The translations under genes and the position numbers were made by a program. From the NCBI GenBank assembly GCA_963971405.1, contig OZ020489.1, forward strand, positions 38,785,865 through 38,849,864: DNA of 64,000 nucleotides, given 5' to 3'. How positions within the stretch are numbered: the stretch's first letter is position 1; every line of letters begins with the position of its first letter. The DNA comes from Psococerastis gibbosa (lineage: Eukaryota > Arthropoda > Insecta > Psocodea > Psocidae). Below are positions 53,935-64,000 of this stretch, in pieces. Below the pieces are notes generated by a model. That model saw only the letters and a program-made list of their open reading frames with translations, had not been told where the DNA came from and searched no databases.

Positions 53935-54797
53935 TTGCTTTCCAATTTATACGTAGTATAAGGAAAGCTTTGTGATGGTGGAAATTTTCGATTCCAAGAT
54001 TTCAACGGATTTACACGTTTTCAGGTCCCAGGAACCCAAAAAAGTGGTTTTTACGAAATGTCTGTCTGTCTGTCTGTCTGTCTGTTTTCTGTCTGTCTGT
54101 CTGTGCATCGATTTCCGGGCAAACTACTCGGTCGATTTTGATGAAATTCGGCATGTAGGTTCACAAAAATCATACCTCGAGACCATGTTTTTTATTTGGG
54201 GCTAACTCAATTTGGGGGGGGGGGGGGTTTCATTCTCAAAAAACTCCAAAAAAACGTCAAAAAAAAAATTATTTCTCAAAAACGGCTCCAACGATTTCTT
54301 TTAAATTCACATATATTCTAGTCGTTTTTAATGTTGATAAAATGCGGGGGATCGCTTACCCCTTCATAGTTTGCTTCTGGGGGTAAATAAATAAAAATAA
54401 CTTAATTTTAATGAAAAATGACTAAAAAATAATATTTCTGCGAAACTTTCCTATCGATGATTTCTACCTTCAGGCATGTTTTAGGTGTTAAGTTGAGTAA
54501 CGAAACCGGACAGTTGAATTTCCCAAAAACCTATTTGCTTTTGCGCAAAAAATTTTTTTTAAAAAAATGATAGAAACTCCACGCTGAAATGCATTGCCTG
54601 CCCTGCCATTATTACTGTGTTGTAATGTGTTTTAAATATATTGAGGTTACCTCACCTCCAGTGACGTCAGGTGGACACCCCCCCCCCCAGATATCCGAAA
54701 TGTAACCGTAGGAAAATTATTTACCATGAAATTATTCATTTTCTCTCCCTACTAATTGATAAATTGGAAAGCATGTTCGAGTAAACTCGGACCGGTT
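53935..54797 (-). mobile_element. Rep-B copy 7
   Basis: Near full length on the minus strand: TTGCTTTCCAATTTATACGT to CTCGGACCGGTTC, TGACGTCA at 54662-54669, C-run beside it. Confidence 0.88.
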
Positions 54798-55581
54798 CTT
54801 TTATTATAAAAAAGCAAACATTATAATTTAAAATTATTTCAACACCCTTTCCCTTGCCTTTTTCTTCCCCTGACAATGGGCTCCACTCTAATTGTTCGAT
54901 GACTGTGGGACCCCTGCCTCTAATGACTATTAAGACAGTAAGCAATGCAAGTGCTTATAATCTTTTGCTAAATAATACATTTTCTTTAGCACGGCCGAAT
55001 ATATTAAGATTTTAAAATTAAAATATGATAGAATATTACAAATTAATAATAACATTTATCATTCAATTACAGTGAAGCCTAAAGCTATTGGAAAAAATAT
55101 AGAAAAATATATAAATATTTAAATTCGTTTCTGTATGGTACTGTGTATTGCTGGTGGTGGATAAGGGGGCTGTGATTGATTGCGGTGGATTTCATTTTAA
55201 TGGTTTATGAGTTTAATCTTTCTGCCCCCTGGACTGACGAATATGGGTTTACAAAATTTTTCAATCTCAATGATGTTGTGAACAAATAGAACGGACATCC
55301 GAATAATAGAGGGAGAGCAAAGTTTGGTGGTCATTTTTGCTCAGAAACTGATAAGATAGGCCTAACATGTATGTTAGCATGAAAACACGATTTTATGGTC
55401 GTATTGTTCGCCTTTTGATTTGTCAATAATCAATCATTTTCATTTCAATTAATTTACTCATATACATAATATACCGGTACCTAAGAAGTTCAAAAAGAGG
55501 ACAATGAACGGAATTCGGGCCGGCATTGTTCTTTCGTACCTGTCCGTCATATTACCTCAACTTTTTTCAATAAATACTTTA
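54798..55581. other. Unassigned AT-rich stretch
   Basis: Separates two Rep-B copies in the same orientation. Nothing recognised. Confidence 0.5.
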
Positions 55582-56461
55582 TTGCTTTCCAATTTATACG
55601 TAGGCTAGTATAAGGAAAGCTTTGTGATGGTCGAAATTTTCGATTCCGAGATTTCAACGGATTTACACGTTTGCAGGTCCCAGGAACCAAACAAAAAGTG
55701 GTTTTTACGAAATGTCTGTCTGTCGCTATGTCTGTCTCTCTGTAGTTCTGTCTGTTTATCGATTTCCGGGCAAACTACTCGGTCGATTTTGATGAAATTT
55801 GGCATGTAGGTTTACAAAAATCATACCTCAGGATTTTTTTTTTTTTTATATTCAGCCAATTCAATTTGGGAGGGTTTTATTCTCAAAAAACTAAAAAAAA
55901 AGTCTAAAAAAATTATTTCTCAAAAACGGCTCCAACGATTTCTTTTAAATTCACATATCGTACATTGTAGTCGTTATTAATATTGATAAAATGCCAGGGG
56001 TTTCTTGTTTCTTGCCCCTTGATAGTTTGCTTCTGGGGGTAAAAAAATAAGAAAATCTAAATTTAATTAAAAATGACTAATAAATCATTATTCTGCGAAA
56101 CTATTTCTATCGATGATTTCTACCTTCAGGCATATTTTAGGTGCTAAATTGATTAACGAAACCGGAAAGGTTGCTTTTCCAAAAAACTATTTGGTTTTGT
56201 ACAAAAAAATAATGTTTTTGGAAGAAATGATAGAAGATTCACGTCAAATGCATTGCGTACCCTGCCATTATTACTGCGTGGTTAAATGTGTTGGTCTGAC
56301 CTATCAAGAATTCACCTCCCCTCCAGTGGCGTCAGGTGGAAAACTCCCCCCCCCCCCCCGAGGTATCGGAAATTGAACCATAGGAAAATTAATTACCATG
56401 ATTGCCTATATCTACTAATTGATAAATTGGAAAGCATGTTCGAGTAAACTCGGACCGGTTC
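55582..56461 (-). mobile_element. Rep-B copy 8
   Basis: Near full length, minus strand. The TGACGTCA site is mutated to TGGCGTCA. Confidence 0.87.
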
Positions 56462-56934
56462 TTATTATTATTGCATTCAAACTAGCCCAGACAAACCCTT
56501 CAGGGGGTTTTTGGTACTCTATGAAATATTTTATGCCTTTTAGTTTCTGTTTATTTTATGTCCTTGGTCCTTGGAGTAACGGACGAAGGAAATAAATAAA
56601 AATATTATTATTATTATTATTAAAAGTTATCTTTGAAGAGGAGATGCTCCTATAAGTTTAGAGAAATATTCTTATGCACACTTGAAACTATTTTAATTCA
56701 GACTCGGGCTTGACACCTCATTAATAAGTAATAGGATGGCGCAATAAAAAAATCTGGAAGGTATATACCATGTCAAATTCCTATTTAAAATGTTACAGCA
56801 GGCCTGCTAAGGCGATAATTTTTAATCTTAACCGTGGATTAAAAATGTGAGCATGACAATTGGTAGACAGGAAAGTACTAGGTACTCAAAATTGTTTTAT
56901 ATATACCATTCTCAAAATTGTATATGGTATATAA
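56462..56934. other. Mostly unassigned; possible LINE tail
   Basis: ACGGACGAAGGAAATAAATA followed by (TTA)n at about 56605-56622 resembles a LINE 3' end. Nothing else. Confidence 0.4.
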
Positions 56935-57160
56935 TGCTGACTTAAACTAACCTTGGTTGAAGAGGTAATCTCCTCATTATGAATGATTGACGACTTTATT
57001 GCAACAATACATTTGGCGAACAATAAGACTATAAGGTTTAAGACTGAAATTAGAGAATTTAGAAAAATCTGGACTTAGTGGGATTCGAACCCGTGATCTA
57101 TGCCTAGCCGGAGTTTGAATCCCGCTAATTTCAGATTTTTCTGCATCCTCTAATTCGCTT
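56935..57160 (-). repeat. Fold-E copy 5
   Basis: Head ACTAACCTTGGTTGAAGAGG and CTCCTCATTATG, then GAAATTAGAGAATTTAGAAA and its inverted partner around a shortened tRNA-like core (GTGGGATTCGAACCCGTGAT). Confidence 0.72.
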
Positions 57161-57649
57161 ATATTAATCCTTTTTGAACAGAAACCTACGTATTTTCCCA
57201 TTTTCTTCTTTTGAAATGGATGAGGCTTACTATTTCAGAACATAGTACCAGTTTGTTTCTCGTAACGTTTTGACAAGTTGAGACGTTCTTTCACTCATTA
57301 TAGGTCCATGTACCATGCTGAAAACCAGTTTGGTGCAGTGTTTTAAATTATTGTTTGTAATTCGATTACTTTTTAATGTTATAGTATAGCCTGAGTATGC
57401 TAACGTAAAAATGTGAAACAGTAGGCATAGTAATAGCATTGCATATATAACACTGTGTTATATTGTTCTGTTATATATGTGTTATATATTCAATAGTAAT
57501 AGGTACCAAGTTATCTTGATGGTTTATCCATGATCAATATATTTAAATATAGTCATAAAATACGTACGTATATAAATTACAAAAACATTAAATTAAATAC
57601 CTTAGCCGGTTAGAAATAAGCACGTTTTCCGAGGTTTGGCTCGACGGGT
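57161..57649. other. Unassigned AT-rich stretch
   Basis: Nothing recognised. Confidence 0.5.
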
Positions 57650-58210
57650 GACAGAGATTTCCAGTGCGCTCAGCGCCGCGCACGGCCCTCTACTGCTGAC
57701 TTACACCCCTCAGCACCCACCCCTCCAGTCAGCAGCCACCTCTCTCCGTCCATCGTACTTCGTTTACCCCAGGTATGAACTTTCAGGCTGGCAAAAAATT
57801 CCCCGTCTCTGGTACAGTAGTTAGCGTTGCTGTTCCTGTTCCGTGGTGTCAACGGTTCGAATCTCTACTGCTGACTAATTACCCAGGTAGGAACTCTCAA
57901 GTTGGCGAATAAGTCCTCGTCTCTGGCACAGTAGTTAGCGTTGCTGTTCCTGTTCCGTGGTGTCAACGGTTCGAATCTCTACTGCTGACTAAGCACCCAG
58001 GTAGGAACTTTCAAGCTGGCGGATAAGTCCTCGTCTCTGTCACAGTAGTTAGCGTTTCTGTTTCGTGTGTCAATGATTCAATTCTCTACTGCTGACTAAG
58101 CGCTCAATGTATAAACTTTCCGAATGGAAAAATGTTTCGTTTCTAATAGTTAGCGTCGCTGCTACTACACATGGGGTCTCCGGATCAAATTATTACAGCT
58201 GACCCTCACG
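57650..58210 (+). repeat. Tandem array of tRNA-like ~115-bp units
   Basis: CTCTGGTACAGTAGTTAGCG (box A-like) recurs near 57807, 57921, 58035 and (degenerate) 58141. CAACGGTTCGAATCTCTACT (box B) follows about 50 nt later, then CTGCTGACTAA and CCCAGGTAGGAACT. The units carry both internal RNA polymerase III-type boxes in the right order. Confidence 0.75.
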
Positions 58211-58984
58211 GGCCTCACCCCCCCCCCCCCGAACTCCAGTAAAAAGTTCCCTGTCTTCATCCACAGTACCATGTTAACAGGGCACCCCAGTTCCATGAGG
58301 CTTCGCCACGAATCGCGTAGTAGGCAATTCTGTTCGTGCTTTTAATGAAGAATTTAGAAATTTGAGGTTTTGTGTAGTGTTCCGATGCTGTCCTTAGTTT
58401 TTCCTGCTATACCGATGAATGACAGAATTATACTGACATGAAATAAAGCTAATAATAAAAATAAAAATATTTTACTGCCAAGAATGATCTACCGCTGATT
58501 AACGTGCTTTTAATATCGTTCATTCAAAAATTGTAATTTTCATTACCAACCCCCTTCCACTCACCTGATAAAAGTCCTAATCCGCATAACCACAGGCGTC
58601 AATGACCATTTATTATCACCAACAGCAGAAAACCGTTCCGGCAGCAATATCTTCAACAGCCCTCCCCCAATTTCAAGACGCTCGTGACATTATTTTGACT
58701 CTTCTTACTTGCCTGCGGGCTGCAACTGAGTTGATTGAGGCAGAAGAAAGCATTCCAGCATCAGCAGTGCCAACTGCCTACAGCAATTTTCTGATTAACT
58801 AAATTATCCATTTGCCAACTCTCTGTAATAATCCATCTACGCAGTGTTGGCTGTACATGAAATAGAAGCATATTGTCTCGTTTTCGACTGCAAAAGTACC
58901 CAGCAACGCACATTATAATTGATATACAGCTGCAACGACTTTTATTAAATATATTGATGTTATGTATAAGGAAAGCATTGGTAT
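58211..58984. other. Stretch with one unexplained 66-codon frame
   Basis: Plus-strand frame 58602-58802 contains FQDARDIILTLLTCLRAATE and LIEAEESIPASAVPTAY and looks moderately protein-like. No homology, splice support or neighbour supports it. Otherwise nothing. Confidence 0.25.
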
Positions 58985-59363
58985 GGCGCCCATTCCACCG
59001 ACCGGCTAGGGCTATTTACAAAAACGGTGACGTGGTAGCAGACATTCAAGACTTAGGTGGCGTTTCCACCGACCTCGCATTGCAGAATGCAAATGACATT
59101 GACGGAAATTAGAATTTTTCTTTTTATAGAAATCTATTAAAATGTTTGTACTTAACATATCCCATGACGCCATTTTATAATTTTAGTTTGTTTGTGATTT
59201 TACTGTATGATCATTGATCAATTTTAACTATGGCATAGAGGAAAATAAACATTTCCGTCAATTCTGCAATGCGAGGTCGGGGGAAACCCCGCCTAAGTCT
59301 TTAATGTCTGCTACCACGTCACCGTTTCTGTAAATAGCCATAGCCGGTCGATGGAATGGGCGC
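58985..59363. mobile_element. MITE-A copy 6
   Basis: GGCGCCCATTCCACCGACC to CGATGGAATGGGCGC. The flanking 3-mers no longer match. Confidence 0.85.
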
Positions 59364-59634
59364 AGATGGTCTAAATTTTTGATTTCATGGTTCAGTCATA
59401 TTTGTGTTAGTTTTGGAATGAAAATCATTCTTTAATTTAAGTTAGTTTTGGAATAAAAAACTGCACCATTTGAGGTATCGGTGGGCCTGCTTTTGCCGTT
59501 TAGTATTAACATATGCGTGGGGTTAAAAATATAAACAAAACCATTTTGGAAAGCACTTTCTATTATAAAATTATCTTGTTTACGTTTTTAATCCCAGATT
59601 AAGATTAGAAATAATAAATAAGAATTTTTTGTTC
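59364..59634. other. Unassigned stretch
   Basis: Nothing recognised. Confidence 0.5.
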
Positions 59635-59825
59635 TATTACTAAGCCAACCAAGCGGTGTTAGGGCTACAAAGCCCTCTCTTACACTCAACTAGGAAAGCC
59701 CGGAACCGCCTGCTTTACATGCCCTCACAAAATGTAACTTGTGTAGAACTCAAACAAACAACCTTTCGGGTGAAAGCCAGAGTCCATTCCACTACTCTAC
59801 ATGTCCTGAATAATCGCCATAGTAG
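59635..59825 (-). mobile_element. SINE-D copy
   Basis: TCTATTACTAAGCCAACCAA, CTCTCTTACACTCAACTAGG and ACTACTCTACATGTCCTGA are the inverted family sequence. Confidence 0.82.
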
Positions 59826-60104
59826 GCTGATAGGACCCCAAAAAAGTGTTTTATGGAAATTCATGTAGGCTATCTATTGAGACGGCGGCCAATGTTCGAG
59901 TTCTGGAAAATGTCTTCACAACTCTTTACACATAGAACTCTAATGAGACCAAAATGCTATTCAAAAGGAATAAAACACATATTTTTTTAACCTTGGGGCC
60001 ACCTGCTACGCTTCTTCAATGGCCAAAAAATTTCAAATAAATATTTTTGGCGGGAAACAAACGTCTCACCTCTCCAATTTAGCTTTAGAACTTCGCTATG
60101 TTGA

Positions 60105-60282
60105 AGAACCAGGCTGATGAGCCGTGGTTGAAATGAAAGCGAACTTCCAAACGTTTCGTCAACATCTGCGGTCGACATCTTCAGTGGAACTGCGTAGACT
60201 GAGTTGATTGGGTCTTGGAGGCTCAGCAGCAACTTCAGGTTCTTCAATCAACTCCGACCGTGAAAGCCTTTGCTGTTACATT
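60105..60282 (+). repeat. Rep-T copy 2
   Basis: GAACTTCCAAACGTTTCGTC, AACATCTGCGGTCGACATCT and CAGTGGAACTGCGTAGACT match 45942-46178 inverted. GAGGCTCAGCAGCAACTT and CCGTGAAAGCCTTTG complete it. Confidence 0.75.
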
Positions 60283-60332
60283 GCCCGCTAGGTTGGCTTA
60301 GTAATAGAACAGAGAAGTCAATATTTATTTAT
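60283..60332 (+). repeat. SINE-D 3'-end fragment
   Basis: CGCTAGGTTGGCTTAGTAAT and ATATTTATTTATA only. Confidence 0.7.
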
Positions 60333-61640
60333 AAAGAACTAAGTTAACAGCTTAATCCATCCACACTTTCCCAAAAGACCCTATGTATAACTACCGTGGG
60401 ACCCCCTCTAAATATATTTTAAAGTGACTGTTGAAGTTAAATCCAAAGAACCGGTCCGAGTTTACTCGAAAATGCTTTCCAATTTATAAATTAGCAGATA
60501 TAGACATGTGTAATTTCATAGAAAATAATTTCCCTATGGTTAAATATATATAAATATATTAAAAACACCTTAAAACCTAATGTCATATTCTGGAACGAAC
60601 AGACCAATACATTGTAACGGTAGTAACAATGACACATGCCACGTAATGTATTGGAGCGTGAATTTTCCATCATTTCTCAAAGAATAATTTTTTGCACAGA
60701 AGCAAATATTGTTTGGGAATGCAACTTGTCCGTTTTTGTTACCCTATTGAACACCTAAAACATATCTGAAGGTAGAAATCATCGATAGAAAGGTTCCGCA
60801 GAAAAATTATTTTTTAGTCATTATTCATGAAAATTGAGTAATTTTAATTTTTTCACCCCCAGAAGCAAACTATCAAGGGGCAAGCGACCCCCCGCATTTT
60901 GTTAACATTAATAACGACTACAAAATATGTGAATTTCAAAGAAATCGTTGGAGCCGTTTTTGAGAAATAATTTTTTTTTGACGTTTTTCTGGAGTTTTTT
61001 GAGAATAACCCCCCCCCCCCAAATTGAGTTAGCCCAAATTAAAAAAAATTGTTCTCGAGGTATAATTTGTGTGAACCTACATGCAAAATTTCATCAAAAT
61101 TGGCCGGGTAATTTGCCCGGAAATCGATGAAAAGACAGACATACAGACAGGCAGACAGAGTGACAGACAGATATTTCGTAAAAACCACTTTTTTGGGTTC
61201 CTGGGACCTCAAAACGTGTAAATCCGTTGAAATCTCGGAATCGAGAATTTCGACCATCACAAAGCTTTCCTTATACTACGTATAAATTGGAAAGCAAAAA
61301 GTTAAATACAAAAAAACGCGAGTCAACTGTAGCAACTGAAAATATAATCCTTTCTAATCGAAACTTTACCCAGAAACATGGCCAGAAATTCAAATGTATG
61401 TTTTTTTGGCGCGGGAAACTAATGTTCTACCTCTCCGATAGAACTCTACAAAGAACTGAGTTAACAATTTAATCCATACATACTTTCCCAAAAGCCCCCT
61501 ATGTATAACAACCATGGGAAACCCCACTAAATATCTTTTAAAGTGACTGTTGAAGTTAAATACAGAAAGTAGCGCGAGTCAACTGTGGCAACAGGAAATA
61601 TAATTCTTTCTAAACGAAACTTTACGGCAGGAAAATTAAA
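60333..61640 (+). repeat. ~250-bp duplicated unit, first unit split by Rep-B
   Basis: AAAGAACTAAGTTAACAGCT to GACTGTTGAAGTTAAATCC (60333-60447), continued at 61301-61449, is repeated at 61450-61630 (AAAGAACTGAGTTAACAATT to GTTGAAGTTAAATACAG, then GCGAGTCAACTGTGGCAAC). The second unit is an empty-site reference for the Rep-B insertion. Confidence 0.75.
60448..61300 (+). mobile_element. Rep-B copy 9 with target duplication (853 bp)
   Basis: GTTAAATCCAAA (60436-60447) and GTTAAATACAAA (61301-61312) flank it and differ at one base. The neighbouring unit shows the uninterrupted site, so the true ends are GAACCGGTCCGAG and ATTGGAAAGCAAAAA. Confidence 0.88.
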
Positions 61641-62559
61641 TGAAACCAACGTAAAAATATAATAAAACTTGTCCGCAGCATAATGGGGTCCTCTGGGACC
61701 TACCTACTACTAATCTGCGACAAGAATACACAGAAGTGCATAAGTTAAGTACTTAAACAATGTTCAAACACGCCCGACTTTACTTTCGCTCCATTTCCCC
61801 CTCCCCCCTTCTTCCCTTGCGTGGACCATTCCCTGTATAATTCCTATATACGGAATTACCCCTTACATGAGCCCACTTCCTCTGAATTTTCTGAGCGCTC
61901 AATGAGAGACAAATTTATTATTTTTCTTGGCCCGTTTGAAGACATCTTAAATCACTTTGATGAAAATCCACGTAGTTAGGTACATATTATATACATATTA
62001 TATTTTATACATATATATATATAGTATATACATATGTGTTCCCAATCGTTCTATAACGTATTTTTTAACACAAGCTATGGATGAATATGGACTACTTTTT
62101 ATCAGTACGCTATTTTGGTTATGCTGTATGCAAATTTTTCCGATGCTTCATCCTCACGTTTTTATAATCAAGTTGGTATAACAATAAGTAAAAAATCGTA
62201 GATTGTGTAACTGAGTGCTATGGTTGATAAGATTGTATACGACATTGAAATAATATATTGATATTATCATGTTAAATGCAAACACTTATTGTGGGCCGCT
62301 GTACTGACAACATTGCAACTATTGTACTATTATTATTATTATATAAAATTCGAAAAAATTGGAAAGCCAAAAAAAGTTAAAAAAATGGGGTTAATATGAG
62401 TAGAAAACAATTAATTAGTTGCTACATTTATTTATTTGATGACGCCACCCCCGATTAGCGAAATTTTTGGGGCGGACGTGATATTGTATTTTGTTGGAAA
62501 AATATTGTTTTGTTTCATATACTACCCAACAATGATTGGATGATATTTTGAACACTCAG
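61641..62559. other. Unassigned stretch
   Basis: (TA)n-rich at about 61985-62030; nothing else recognised. Confidence 0.5.
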
Positions 62560-62570
62560 AAAAATCTAAT

Positions 62571-62939
62571 GTTGTTTCTAACGCCTGCTTTCAGCATTTC
62601 TGTTTTAATTAACCCTGTCAGTCTGGCCGGGGGAGTGAGCCTGTTTGTTAACTTGAGGCACCCTAAGAGCAGACACCTTCACCTCGGAGGAAAGGGGAGT
62701 TGACTGACAGGGTGGACCTCCTGATTATAGTGGATTCCGAACCACTTGGGGAACGTGGTAAAGTCACACGATTTAATCGGAGGTGACCAGAACTTGACAC
62801 TCACGTAGACTCACTGGTATAGTCTCACTGTCTCAGCGCGTTATCATGTCTCACCATGTTCCCCTGCCAACGCCATGCACACTAACAAGTTTGCCCTAGT
62901 TCGAAACATGCTCTGTTCTAATGGATTCAACATTGGCAT
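62571..62939 (-). mobile_element. SINE-C copy with 11-bp duplication
   Basis: AAAAATCTAAT at 62560-62570 and 62940-62950 brackets it. The 3' end carries GTTTCTAACGCCTGC and the 5' end GCCAATGTTGAATCCATTAG, with about 15 bases of the 5S-like head deleted. Confidence 0.9.
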
Positions 62940-63094
62940 AAAAATCTAATAAACTCGGAGTTTCGCTTATTCAATTTTTGGATTAAAAACAAAGTGTTCC
63001 AAATGTCATATCAATATCGGGGTCGGGTAGTACTCCCCTAGCTGGTGGAATCCCAGAAAGGAAAGAAATATTGAAGGGCTTTAATGGACGCTGC

Positions 63095-63260
63095 TCCACT
63101 TTTATATGGCCCATTGGACCTCGTCCTGCCAACGACTCCAAGAATTTTCGGACATTATTGGTATTATTACCGCAAGAATGGTTGCTAACAACCACGAAGT
63201 CCTTGACGTCAATCTACACTGCTTACTAGGGACATTGAACAAGCTGAGACAACCTCAATC
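63095..63260 (+). repeat. Rep-K copy
   Basis: ATGGCCCATTGGACCTCGTC, CCAACGACTCCAAGAATTTT and GAACAAGCTGAGACAACCT match the reference at 49641. Confidence 0.72.
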
Positions 63261-63261
63261 A

Positions 63262-63357
63262 ATACTGACACAATGTTCTTTATCTTTTCTGTTTATCTTA
63301 TCTTGTATAAAAACAGCTGTGCCACAGCGGGAATAAACTATTATTATTATTATTATA
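63262..63357 (+). repeat. Possible LINE or SINE 3' tail with (TTA)n
   Basis: CTGTGCCACAGCGGGAATAA followed by (TTA)n at about 63338-63354, directly after Rep-K. Confidence 0.45.
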
Positions 63358-63360
63358 AAT

Positions 63361-63955
63361 TATGGCCAAGCCATAGGTTTTCTGACGATTGCTCTTATGA
63401 GCCCTTTTTGAGATTTTTTCTCATTATACATTATCCTCTGAATTAACGCCTGATTGACAGGGGGGGAGAAGGGGGCGAGTTCCGTCTATATACCCATCCT
63501 GGCAATCACGCGCCGACCTTGGGAGTTCTCCGCCCTAGACAACAAGTTTTCCAGCGCGCCCTACCCCATTCAAACAAAATGGTGCAAAAGGAAATTATTG
63601 TAAGAAATGTATAAAATCATAATTTACGTCATATTTAGCTTGGCTACACGCTCATGCTCTCACCATGCATAAAAATAAAAAAAACTCATATTTCGCGCCA
63701 TTTTCAGATGTTTGAAGTCCGCTCCACGCTTTTTATTTATTTCTTATTATTTTCCCAAATCCCATGAATTTCGTGTGAGGTAATTCATCATCCAGTCTCC
63801 CCATTTACAAAATAGGACAGGGCGGGCTGGGTTTCCCATGTATAGTAACTACTGTTAAAAATAGGGTTAAAGACTTCAGCCTATTATCTTATTGTTTGCC
63901 TTTTGTCTATTTTCAAGAAAGTCGTTTTTCATTTATTCATTCAAAAATGGCTTCT
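63361..63955. other. Unassigned stretch
   Basis: Nothing recognised. Confidence 0.5.
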
Positions 63956-64000
63956 TCTTTTTCATCTTCATCATCTTCTTCTTCTTCTTCTTCTTCTTCT
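63956..64000. repeat. (TTC)n microsatellite at window end
   Basis: TTC/TCT iterations reach the window edge. Similar to the trinucleotide tail of Rep-I, so a Rep-I copy on the minus strand could continue beyond. Confidence 0.8.

Noticed and set aside
58602..58802. 66-codon protein-like frame as a gene
   Set aside because: Too short, no homology recognised and no clear splice sites; kept only as a note in the gap entry.
1..64000. A new multi-gene defence or metabolic system
   Set aside because: Only one host gene and one intact transposase are supported; nothing indicates co-organised genes.

Overview
This window looks like gene-poor, repeat-dense nuclear DNA from an animal, most likely an arthropod (probably an insect). 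The evidence is AT-rich sequence, spliced host exons, tRNA- and 5S-derived short interspersed elements (SINEs), Jockey-like retrotransposon debris, a complete hAT DNA transposon and many miniature inverted-repeat elements (MITEs). No operon, prokaryotic gene, CRISPR array or rRNA gene is visible. I cannot name the species.

One host gene is supported. A leucine-rich-repeat (LRR) secreted or GPI-anchored protein runs on the minus strand. A first coding exon (22740-22624: start codon, signal peptide, N-terminal LRR cap) joins in phase 0, across a 4.24-kb intron full of repeats, to a second exon (18383-17307: nine or ten LRRs, C-terminal cap, hydrophobic tail). The predicted protein has 397 residues. 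The other long intact reading frame is an 814-residue hAT transposase (36811-34367, minus). It sits in a complete 3,767-bp element (34075-37841) with terminal inverted repeats and a perfect 8-bp target duplication (GCACTTAA), inserted in a roughly 140-bp tandem array that also received a second, small hAT-type element.

Layout. 0-5 kb: SINE, Jockey-like RNase H remnant, a 5S-like SINE, two tandem arrays, a GC-rich patch and a palindrome. 5-17 kb: three copies of an ~860-bp dispersed repeat (Rep-B), a SINE split by a small hAT element, MITE-A inside Rep-I, and a stack of nested insertions at 12.2-13.4 kb. 17-23 kb: the LRR gene. 23-29 kb: small hAT elements and a tandem array derived from the C-terminal end of a Jockey-like ORF2. 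29-34 kb: Rep-I copies, Rep-B and 5S-like SINE. 34-39 kb: tandem array with hAT. 39-50 kb: paired MITE-A copies, another small hAT element, a 5S-like SINE with clear target duplication, a LINE 3' end and foldback tRNA-like repeats. 50-64 kb: more Rep-B, a ~325-bp satellite, a tRNA-like tandem array, MITEs and SINEs.

Most of the sequence is explained by mobile elements inserted into each other, and several pre-insertion sites can be reconstructed from uninterrupted copies in the same window. I do not see a defence system or other new multi-gene system. The most notable items are the possibly active hAT and its small relatives, the 5S-like SINE family, the tandem amplification of a retrotransposon zinc-knuckle fragment, and a hammerhead-like motif in Rep-T. 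Coordinates of dispersed repeats are good to roughly 5-20 bases except where a target duplication fixes them.
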